This document shows, piece after piece, positions 39,426-51,400 of a stretch of DNA of 64,000 bases. The notes below the pieces were generated by a model. That model was given only the letters and a program-made list of their open reading frames with translations. It was not told the DNA's origin and did no database searches. The position numbers were made by a program, and so were the translations under genes. The stretch is from Serinus canaria (taxonomy: Eukaryota > Chordata > Aves > Passeriformes > Fringillidae), in contig NC_066343.1 of NCBI RefSeq assembly GCF_022539315.1, forward strand, positions 39,258,706-39,322,705, read 5' to 3'. Position 1 is the stretch's first letter, and every line of letters begins with the position of its first letter.

Positions 39426-42400
39426 ATGGAGGAGATCCCAGTTAAAGTTGCAGTCCGAGTCAGACCTCTGCTTTCCAAAGAAATACTTCATAACCACCAA
39501 GCGTGTGTCAGATTAGTCCCAAATGCTAAACAAGTTATCATTGGAAAGGACCATGCCTTCACTTTTGATTTTGTATTTGGCAAAAACTCAACCCAAGAAG
39601 AAGTTTATGCTGTTTGTATTAAGCCCCTCCTAGTGTCTCTGACTGAAGGATACAATGCTACAGTGTTTGCGTATGGACAGACTGGTTCTGGGAAGACTTA
39701 CACCATTGGTGGTGACCATGTTGGTAGGTTATAGAAAGTTTTTTGGGTTTTGGAGTTTTTTTAATCAGTAGAGGGTGCATTTTTGCAAGTTAAATATTTA
39801 TTACATAGCAGATAATGCTGCATAATTTTAAGGATGAAGGCAAAAACCCGTAGTAAAAAAACCCAAAACTTCTGAAGTTTATGTGATAAGTTCTAAAAAC
39901 TTCTCCATAAATTAGACTATACCAAAAATATCTAAGAAAAACCCAATTTGTTAAGTATTCTTTCACATTCCACATTTTAACATGCAACTTATATTAGAAC
40001 TTTTTTTTCTGAAATATAGTGGTTTTTAAAATTTTTACTACATTTATCTTACCTTGAAAATGTCTTCAGTGGGCACTTAATTGTTTACTTGCTCATTCTA
40101 TGTTGGAGTTGTTTGCGTTTTTCGGGCTTTTGAGAGAAATTTCTATGACATCAGAGAAATTTATTATTTAATTCTTCCAAATGGATATAAATAGAATATT
40201 GTAAATATCTCTGTAGAGTCTTCCTTTTATTTAGAATCATAGGATCACAGAGCCATGTAGGTTGGAAAAGATGCCTAAGATCTTAAAGTTCAACCATTAA
40301 CCTGCATTTCCAGCTCCACAGCTAGGCCCATTCCATTGCTTGACCATCAGTGAAGAAATTTTTCCTAATATCCAATAAACCTCCCCAGGTGCAGCCTGAG
40401 GTAATTTCTTCTTGTCCTGTCACTTTTTACCTGGGAGAGGAGACTGACTCCCTACTCCTGCTTACACCCTCCTGTCAGGTGGTAGCAGAGACCAATACCG
40501 TCTATCCTGAGTCTGCTTTTCTCCAGTTTAAACGACCCCAGCTCCCTCAGCTGCTCCTCCAGAGCCTACCTCAGTTCTGCTGCCCTTCTCTGGACACACT
40601 CCAGCCCCTCAATGTCCTTCTTAGAGTAACAGGCCCAGAACTGAATACAGCACTGGAGGTGTGACCTCACCAGTGCCCAACACAGGGGGACAATCACTGC
40701 CCTGGTCCTGCTGACCACACAACTGCTGGTACTGGTCAGGATGCCATTGACCTTCTTGGCCACCTGGGCACACACCTTGGCCTGTGATCAGCTGCTGCCA
40801 ACCAGCACCCACAGGTCCCTTCTGGCTGAGCATCTCTCCGGGCACTCTGCCCCACCCAACCTGTAGTGCTTAAGGGATTGTTGTGACTCAAGGGCAGGAC
40901 TCCACACTTAGATTGGTTGAACCTCATACCACTGGCCTCTTCGCCTTATTGTAACTTCACTTCTATTCCCTTCTCTAGTAGTTATTTAATGTTCCTATAA
41001 GTACCATTGCTAGCTAAATTGTTTTGGTAGTGGATGCCGTAGTCTAAGGCTGATCATAGCTCTGCAATTATACCCTTTTAGTTTAATGAATATATTTACT
41101 AAATTAATAGTTAGATTTGAGCAACCCATTAGTTTTTTGATAAAAGAGATTCTTGGTATTTTTGTCTCATAGGCAAACAGCTTCCATAGTTGTGGATAAA
41201 GAATACAGATTATTAATGGAAATATTGTCCTATGCTGAATATTTTTTAAAAAAGTAGAGTTTGGCACCAGTGTTCCATGTCTATGAAAAAATAGGAAATT
41301 ACTGTTAATATTGGTCATAAATCTTGTCTCATTATGTTACTGATGATTTTGCTTTATATAAGTAGAATTTATAGTTTCTCAAACCCTTGAGATATCATTG
41401 CTAGCCATATTAAGTAGGGATAAAGAAGAAATCTGTACTCTGAGAAGTATAGTTTTAAAGCAGAATCCATGTTTTTTGTAACTTCCATAACTATAAAATT
41501 TTGTCATTTAGAACTTAAGTTTGAATCCTAGTACTGGATGCAAACAAAACTTCTGACACACACACACAAAACAATTACAAAAATCCTTGTAAACAATGAC
41601 CTCTTCAGATTCCTTAATGTGTTGCACACTGAATATTGCAGGATTCTCTCAACTTTCAGTCTTTGTAATTTATGTGACAGAATGACTGCAGTTCCCAGTG
41701 ACATTTGTGTTTATATTTTAGCATCAGTTGCAGTGGATGAAAGGGGCATAATCCCACGGGCTATTCAGGAATTATTTCATCATATTTCTGAACATCGTAA
41801 TATTAACTTCCGTGTGAAGGTATCCTATATAGAGGTTTACAAGGAAGAACTTCGAGATTTGTTGGATTTGGAGACTTCCGTGAAAGATCTACATATTCGA
41901 GAAGATGAGAAGGGAAATACAGGTAGGATTCCAGCTCTCAAATTTGGGGTTTTGCGCTTCAGTTTGTGTCCAAATTACTCTTGCTTTCTCTTGAAAGTGC
42001 TTATTCACTACTTATAAATAAAATGAAAAAAAAATTAAAGTTTAAGAATACAAGCTCAGTTTAGCTGTTTGGGGTTTAGATGCCTGTCAGCAATATAGAT
42101 GTTCTGTTGTTTGGATGGAAGTGGCAACAAATGGTAAAGTAAATAACACAATTATTGTTTCTGCAAGTTCTGTCTAGAAACAAAATAGTGTGTGATTATT
42201 CACTTGAATAAATATTTTAAGATTAAACCATTGTATCTTCCTTCAAAATTACAATTGTTAAGTCAATTACATTGTAAATATCTTGTCCCCTTTTACAATG
42301 AAATGAGTGGAAGAGACCACTTCATTAAGAGGAGAGGAAGTAGATATTTTTAGAGGCTTTGAGATTAATACTTGCTGTGTAGGTATCCTGTTCACCCCAT

Positions 42401-45400
42401 GAAAAATGCTAGAAGAATCCACATCAGAGGTATTTATTCTGAAAGTACCTAATCTTTTTTAGCTTTGGATTTTTTTTATAAATTAATATTCTAATTGTTG
42501 TGTTTACTCTAGTATTATTACACTGTTACATTAAGCTGTCATGGGTTTTTGTCTGTAGCTGGGAGAAAGCACTAGTTCAGCACAAATCTTGCAGACAATA
42601 TCATTGCTTCAAAAGGAGCCCACAATATATTTTAAATTATTTATTTTCTTTTCAGTACAGTTAGAATCAGCTTTTTGGACTAGTACATTTTCCATTTCTC
42701 ATTAAAAGAAAAATATGATAAAAAAGATGATTAGTAAGAGTACTTGGTAGAAGTACACTTACACTTTATTAGATTACTAACAGATACTTGTTCCAAAGGC
42801 CCAAATGTCTGCACTATTCAGAATAGAAATTCTTTTCTTAGTACAGGCTTGGAATAATTTTTACTAATTGTTCTTTTTACTATTAGTAAAATTAATAGTA
42901 AAATTACTATTAATAAATACTTTTTACTAATAGTAATTTTTACTTTATAGTTCTTTGTCTTTTTTTTTAACTGACAGAACATCCTTTGAGCTGATTTTGC
43001 TCATATTTTTTCTAGGTAGCACCACTATAAGTTGTAAAGGTAATGTGCAGTGTGCAATGTGTAAATGAGTAGTGTCTTTTGTCTAAGATACTGTTTCAAA
43101 TGTTATGGCACAATAGACACCTACATTCAATATCTGCAGGTTTCAGATGTGTTGTACCTCGTGCTTTTCACATATTATCTTCTATTTCTATAGCTATATG
43201 CTATGATCTTATAGGTAAGTCATAGCCATAGCAGGCTTGTATGTTTCTCTAATACAGTATTATTGCTGTAAACTATTGCTGAAGAATTATCATTGTAAAC
43301 TATTGCTATTTAGAATTTATTAAATTATTCTTACTTTGGTGTTTGAAGTGATTGTCGGTGCTAAGGAATTCCAAGTAGAATGTGCAGATGAAGTGATCAG
43401 CCTGCTGGAAAGCGGCAATGCAGCTCGTCACACAGGCACAACACAGATGAATGAGCACTCTAGTCGATCTCATGCCATTTTTACCATCAGTATTCATCAG
43501 AAGCAGTCTGCAGAGTATCAGAATGCTGCACAGGATTCGATCACTTCAAAGTTTCATTTTGTGGATTTGGCAGGATCAGAGAGGGTGGCAAAGACTGGAA
43601 ATACTGGTGAACGCTTCAAAGAATCAGTTCAGATCAATAGTGGTCTCTTGGCCTTGGGAAATGTCATCAGTGCCCTTGGAGACCCAAAAAGGAAAAGTGT
43701 ACATATTCCATACAGGGATGCTAAAATCACTCGTATTCTGAAAGACTCCCTTGGAGGAAATGCCAAGACTGTTATGATAACATGTATAAGTCCATCCTCA
43801 CTGGACTTTGATGAATCTTTAAATTCCCTCAAATATGCCAACAGAGCAAAAAACATTAGAAATAAACCAGTAGTAAATTACAACCCAGAAAAAGACCGAA
43901 TTGATGAAATGGAACTTGAAATCAGATTGCTTCGGGAAGCTTTGCAGAGCCAGCAGGCCAGTAATCAGCATTTACATGATATAAATGAAGAAAAAGCCCG
44001 TATCAGTTCACTTGAGGAGCAGCTCACTCGCCTTCAGGTTCAATATTTCAGTTACAGAAATTGTGTAGATGAAGCCTTACCTTTTCTGATTGATTTGAAT
44101 GATGATGTTAGCTTAAGAAGAAGTCAGCGGGACAGGTTGCAGAGCTGGATCACTATGGTACAGAAAGTAAGGAAGGAGGCTCTCACCATCCAGGAGACTG
44201 ACTCAGGGACTGAGACCAGCCCAGTACCACATCACATTACAATTCTTCAGCTGAAGAGGGAACTAAAGAAATGCCAGGTATTTAAAAATAAGCTGTTTAT
44301 TTAAATGACTAAGTAAAAAAGCAATCTGCCAAAATTTGAACTGTGTTTTGAAAGATGGATAAAATTGTCACCTGTACTTAATTTGACAATTAAATTTAAT
44401 TTACAGCTTTGTAGAATTTCATTTGGCTATTCTGTAGGACATAGGTGTTTTGTAATGGATGTTTGAATACACAATCAGTGAGAACAGAGATAAGTGAAGT
44501 GATGTTATATTTTCTCTAGTCAGTTTCAAGATGATTCTTGAGGTTGAGCTGTTTTATCTGTTAGATATTTGGTTTTAGCTATGCTGTATGCTAGGTCTGG
44601 CTGAGATGAAGTTAGTTTTCTATATAGCATCCCTGAGGGTGCTGTGTTTTAAATTTGTGACCAATACAATGGTAATAAGACACTAATGGTTTTGCTCCTG
44701 CTGAACGTCTTTTTGTACTGTGACAGGCCTTCTGTTTTTCTGCCTGCACCCCCCAGCAAATAGATTGGAGCATGCGTGAATAGTTGGAGACATAAACATG
44801 AAGCAAAGCAGATGACCTGAATTAATCAGAGAGATTTCATACCATATGACATGATGCTCAGCAATAAAAAGGGAGAGGAGGAGGTTTAGGGAGACTTGGC
44901 TGTATTTTGCCCAGAACTGGCTGAGCATTAGTCAGCCTTTGGAGGTGGTGGGCAATAGCTTTTGCATCATCTCTTTTGTTTTATTTTCTTTCTCTCTTGC
45001 ACCTCGTCATCACTTGCTGATCACTTCCTATCTTGACTCACAAATTTTCTTGCTTTCACTTTCCCTTTGCTCTTCCTCTGTCCTCATAGGAGATGGGGGT
45101 AGGGGGAAGTGAAGAAATAGCTCTGTGTGCTTAGCTGCCTCCTGGGGTAACCCACAACAGTCTATTTTGGAACCCAGCCTGTGGCTCAAGGCTTTCAAGA
45201 TAATAACAGATTAAATTATTGTGTGCTAGGGTAAACTTGTTAATACCTGTTTATGACTGTTGCAGGTCATGAAGCTGCATATTTGCTTTGGGTGATGATT
45301 TGTATGTGTCCTTGAATATTTAGATGCTTGATTCCTTTCTAGCTGTACAACAGCATCCAAGAATCATTAATGACTATTTTCAGATTTTGCTGTTTTGTTT

Positions 45401-48400
45401 GCTCTTTATCACTTTGTTTTCCTTTGCTTGGGAGAGCTATGACAAGCCACTGGCCATCAGCCTAATCTGGTACATAAAATCCATGAGGTGGTTCTTGGAG
45501 TACTGTACATCCACAATGTACAGTACTCCAAGAGGATTTTAATCCTCATGGATAAAATCACTTTTCCCCTCTTCTCTGAGAGACATTTTGCGGAGAGAGG
45601 GGAAAAAGTGGTACCTCTCCCTTCGTCTCGTCCAGGACTGCCTTGATGTAGAGGCTTCTGAGTTCCTTCAGTATCCTTATGTAATCAGACTGTTCATACT
45701 GATGTGTTGTGATCCCAACTTTCATTATTATTCCTAAGGTTAAGCAGCTGTTTGGTGTTGCCACATGGTTTGAGCATGCCAGGAACATGCTCTAATGTAA
45801 CTGATCCCTGGGATGTCGGGAGGTATGGGAGGAATTGGGCAGGAGCACAGGGCCATTGCTGCCTCTGACAGCTTGTGATTTCATATCTGATATTTCATAT
45901 CACTAACCCATCAAAGTAATACATTATTTGAAGGAGCGAAGGTAAACATGGTGTGTTCTATAGCTGTGTTGGATGTGCCCCATGCCTATAAAGTCAGTGT
46001 CCAGTGCCCTTTGAAATGCAAGAGGGTCTGGTCTAAAAGCCCACTAATAGGCTTGTGGTGGTCTGAGACTGAGAAGGTGTGTTGGTCTGAGGCCACAGAG
46101 ACACTAAACCAGAGACTGAACCCTCAACTGTAATAGCTGACCTTGTAGTAAAGAAACAGTAGAAGCAAAAATCAAGTTAATAAGAGAAGAGGCAGGTCAT
46201 GCTCAGAGGAGGAGAGAGGAAGAATCAGAACAGGCAGCCGGTTCCACAGCAGGATAGGAAAGGAAAGAGACAGAAATCATGAGAGGGGTAAGCTGTCCAT
46301 GGCCTAGCTTCAAGATAATGTGTAAAGATTTTGCTTGACAAGATGAGCTAATTGCTGTCTGGTTGCTCCAGAGCTGGAATAGTAGGGCTAACAGTCTGGA
46401 ACTAAAAGGAAGGAGAACACAATTGCTGAGATTCTTTGCTAAGGATTGTGGGGACTGACAGAGGGATTGGAAGAGGGTCAGCCACCTCCAGGTTCCAGAG
46501 ATGACTCCTATTGAGCATGAAGACAAAGTACTCTCTTAAGGAAGATACTGTCATCCAGTGAGGCATGTGGACTACTACTGAGGAATATATTCTATGTTTG
46601 AGGGAATTAGAGGTGGTGGAGGTGATCTTCAGTGACATGGACCATAATCAGGCCTCAAAAGATCCAAACAATGTACAGTACACAACAACTGAGTGGCTGA
46701 AGTCTATACAGAACACACAGACATCATATGACAGCAACCTAGTAAGGCTGAATTAAGCTGACTCTGTGGCACCAACTTTGTATAGAACAGTTTGCCAGCC
46801 CTAGAGATTTACTGAAAATCTCTACTCCCTCCCCTTGATATGGGCCTGCATCTCAGCTGTGGAAAGATTGTTACACAAAGTCTAGCAGCTGAAAAGATAA
46901 TGTGCATTATCTCTTTACCCCCTTGCTTGGGCAGGCCAGCATATTGGCTACCATGACCCGGAATTCCTCTGCTTAAGGGAAAGGGAACCATGGGCCCATG
47001 ACAATTCCCACCCTACAGTTCTATCTCCATGACTGCGAAAAGGATATGAAAAGTGGGGCAGTACACCTATTTTGGTCCTGGAACTTTGCACATAAAGCAA
47101 TCTGTACATAAAGGGAGAAGAGGCAGTGGTTTAAAAGGGTCTTCCAGGAAGATTACTGTTTTGGTTGCTGTCAGCCAATTCCTGAGATGCAGGAGACCTC
47201 TTCCTCTTTCAGATACTGATTCAGTGGACTTACAGCTCTGTGGGTTTCAACCCCATGCTTCTACCATGTGTTACAGTCTGCTCTGATCACCAAGGAGCAA
47301 TGAGAACTCTCTGTGAAGTAAAACAGAAGATCCTCTTTAAACCAAACATAGTTTGATTAGTCCCCCGAAATGACGCAAAACCAACAAGGTTTGAAGGTGA
47401 TAAACAAACAATTTGATATATTATTTACAATCAAATAGGCCAAAGAGAGAGAGAAGAGAGAGAAAAAAAAACAGAGGAGAAGGAACTTGAAGACATTAAG
47501 AGTAGGGCCTCCTTCCTCCTTCCTTCCGTCCCGTGCTCTTCCCTTCCTTGCCCTCCTTCCTGCTGCCGCCCGTCAGGACTGCCCGGTCGGCCTGCCTGCA
47601 CGCATGGCGTCCGGCCTTGCGGCATGTCCGCCGTCCTGCCTTCCCTGCCTTCCGTGCCGCCGCCGTCGTCCGGCCTTCCGTGTCGTCCTTCCTGCCTTTT
47701 CTGCCCTCTGCCTTCCGTTCGCTTCCTTTCTTCCGTCCTCCAGTGCCTTCCGGTCCGCCGGCCGCCGGGCATGCCGGCCCGGCCGGCCCGGCACGCGCCC
47801 GGCCGTCCGGCCGGCGGCGGCCCGCCGGCGGCCTGCCGGCCTGCCTCCGGCCGGCCGTGCCTGTCGGCGGCCTGACCGTTTGCTGCCTTTCCGCTGCAGG
47901 CCGGCCGTCCTCCGTCCGGCCTTCACGGCCCGGGCCGCCGGAAGGAAGGAAGGAAGGCCAGGAAGGAGGAAGAACGGAAGTAAAGGAATGGGCGGCCGGA
48001 AGGCAGTGGCTGGCATTCCGGCCGTGGCTGACCTCCGGCAGTTGCGGCGGCCGTGCCTTTGCGCCTTCCGCAGGAGAACGAAGACGGACGGCCGAGGACC
48101 GGACGTAAGGAAGAGGAATGCAAGGAATGACGTCCCGGGACGTACGAGGAAGACGGCCGCCGGCCGGCGGCCGTCCGGCCGGCTGACCGGAGGCCTGCCG
48201 CCGGCGGCCTGCCGGCCGGACGACGAAGTAAGGCAAGGGAAGGACGGCCGCAAGGACCGCATGCCGGACCGGCGTGCCGTACAGGCAGGACGTCCGGCCT
48301 TCCGTCCTTCCCCGTCCTCCGTCCGGCGGCTTTTGCGGGAAGGAATGAAGTGTCGGACGCAGGAAGAATTGGCGATAGGCGTGCTGACAGGACGTGGCGA

Positions 48401-51400
48401 AGGCATTGCGGAAGGCCTTTTCGGAATGTCCTGAGAAGGCGGAAGGACGGAATGAAGAAGTTAAGAAGAAGGAAGGAAGGAAGAAGGAGGAAGGAATTAA
48501 GGACTGAAGGAATGTAAGGAGTACGTGGGCGAAGGAATTGGCGGAAATGCAGTGGGCTTAAGTAAGTTGCTGAAGTCAGTAAGGACGTTGGCGGAAGAAG
48601 GAAGGAAGGAGGAATGAAGGAATTAAGAAGGAAGAAGGAAGTAAGGAAGAAGAGGAAGTAAGGACGTAAGGAATGAAATAAGGCAATGGAAGTGCAGAAT
48701 GCAGGAATGTGCGTAAGAGGACGGTAAGTGGGCGGAAGAAGGCAGGAATTTGCTTCATTACTTGATAAGGAAAGGAAGGAAAGAAGGAGAAGGAAGGAAG
48801 GAAGTGCGGAAGGAAGGAAGGAATGAAGGACGGCGGAAGGAATTTCGGACGTCAAGGAAGGAGAAGAAGGGACGGCAGTAAGGAATCATGAGCTGAATGC
48901 CTGAATTACTTACTGCAGTAAGGAATTGATGAAGGACGGAAGGTCGGTAGGAAGGTAAGGCAGGAAGAGGGAACGAAGGAAGGAAGGTAGAGGAAGGAAA
49001 GGAAGGAAGGAAGGGCAGGAAGGACGTGAAGGCCGGAAGGTGAAGAAGGACAGGGCGAAGGGAGGCAGGAAGGAAGGAACGGCAGGACTTAGCGTACACG
49101 TTGGCGGCAAGGAAGGACAGGAAGTTGGGCGAAGGAAAGTGGCGGAAAGGGAAGTGGCGGACTGGAAGGAAAGGAAGGACGGAAGGAAGGAAGGACGGCA
49201 TGAGGAAGGAAGGAAGGCAGTAAGGAAAGGAAGGAATACGTGAAGGGAAGGAACTGAAGGCAGGACAGCGCATGGAAGGAAGGAAGGGAAGGAAGGAAGG
49301 AAGGAGGAAGGAAGGAAGGAAGGAGGGAATGAAAGGACGGAGGACAAGGAAGGAAGGCATTGGTCGGACGTGTGCGGAAGTGGCGGACGTTGGCGGAAGT
49401 GGCGAGGAAGAAGGAGGAAGACGGAAGGAAGGAGAAGGACGGAAGGAAGGAAGGAAGGAAGGAAGGAAAGGAAGAGCAGAAGGAAGTTGCGGAAGGAAGG
49501 ATGTGCTGAGGAGGACAGGACGGAAGGAAGGTGGCGGAAGGAAGGAAAGTGCGGGAAGGAAGGAAGTGGCGGAAGGAAGGAAGGCAAGTGGCGGAAGGAA
49601 GTGGCGGACGTGGCGGTAAGTGGCGGAAGTGGCGGATGTGGCGGACGTGGCGGAAGTGGCGGAAGTGGCGGAAGAAGCAAGGAAGGAAGGAGATTACGGA
49701 AAGGAAGGAAGAAGGAAGGAAGGAAGGAAGGAAGGAAGAAGGAAGGAAGTGGCGGAAGGAGGTAGGAAGTGGCGGAAGGAAGGAAGGAAGTGGCGGAAGG
49801 AAGTGGCGGAAGGAGTGGCGGAAGGAAGTGGCGGAAGGCAACTGGCGGAAGGAGGGACGGAAGTGGTGGAAGGACGGCATAGTGGCGGAAGGAAGGAAGT
49901 GGCGGAAGCGAAGGAAGTGGCGGAAGGAAGTGGGCGGAAGGAAGTGGGCCGAAGGAGAGGAAGGAAGATGGCGGTAGGGCGGAAGTGGACGGAAGTGGCG
50001 GAAGTGGGGCGGAAGGGCTGGAAGGAAGGACGGAAGGAAGGAAGGAAGGAAGGAAGGAAGGAAGGAAGGAAGGAAGGAAGGAAGGGAGGGAAGGGAGGGA
50101 GGGAGGGAGGGAGGGAGGGAGGGGAGGGCGGGAGGGAGGGAGTGGGGAGGAGGAGTGGAGGGAGGGAGAGGAAGAATGACAAAGACAGATTAAGTAGAAA
50201 CATACCACCCCTCCATGGGTCTTAATGATGTCTCATAGATCCTCTCCATCTGCTCTTCTTGGTGGTGAGTGTCCCCTGCCAAAAGCATAGTATCCGATGG
50301 ATTAGTGTACATTTGGACCAGGTGGGAATGCCCAGGTGCCTCCCCTGAGGGTGGGGCATGTTTGACACTGTCCCTTGAAAGACTTTGGGTCAGTTGCATC
50401 ATTTTGTATCATGAGCAGTCCTCTGGCACAGGGTCTCGGGAACCCTTCAGGGGGCCTTTGATGAACCCTGATGCCCCCTTAGCTCCCACTCATGTGAATG
50501 TCCCATAGATTTGACTTTCCTGGGGTGGGAGGTCCCACAGCTGAGCTAGTCTTCACAGTGGAGGATGGGTGTTCACGGTCTCTGACCAGAGGTTTTCATA
50601 TGCACCCGAAACCCTCCTCCCCCACCCTTTGGTTGGGGTGGGGATTTTCTGCAAACCTGGCAACAGATAAGCCTGGGGCCATGGCCTCCACCCTGAGCCC
50701 ACTGGGCTTGGCTCTTCTGTGAATGCTCTCCCAGCTTTATCCATTACTTCCCAGGCCTGAGGTGCTTTAACCAATTTCTTTTTTTTTTCACTTTTCTACT
50801 CTCTAATAGCCTTAGTCAGTTTAACTCACAGAGTTTCAATCAGGAGGCACATTCACTCTGGGTTTTGGTGGTGCTGCTTCATTGTACAGTTTTCCCATAC
50901 TGGGCAGAAAATCGTTATGACAATGTTTAAACCGTGAGTGATAACATTCAGTCTCTGACATGATGGAAGGACTGTGCTAGTCTGTTGTAGGATTTTGTAG
51001 GATACTATTTTTGTAGCCTGGGCTCCTATCCTGAGTGATCACTGTAAACAGACAGAACTCACATCATGGACTATATAAACTTGGTGGATATTTTATGGGT
51101 ATTTTACAGGAATGGTCTGTAGACTAAAGTAATGGTATCTGTGCATAAGTCAAAGGATGAGAAGGGAAGAAAGGATAGTTAATAAGGTGGCATTGGATAG
51201 TGTGGGGCTTGAGTATGACATAAGTGGTGTGGACTATAAAGTGGGGGTTGTACTAAGTCTGACCAGGATGGAATTAATTTTCTTCATAAATGCTTGCAGG
51301 GTGCCATGTTTTACATTTCTGACTAGTACAATTCTGATAAAACACCAGTGTTTTAGGTCTTGCTGCAGAGTGTTTGCATAGCATCAAAGGACTGATTCTC

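Noticed and set aside
47487..50208. Long open frames of 191-432 aa on both strands
   Set aside because: They are translations of the GGAAGG/CCGG repeat, composed of Pro/Ser/Phe or Arg/Lys/Gly/Glu runs, and overlap in many frames. No start context, splice logic or domain.
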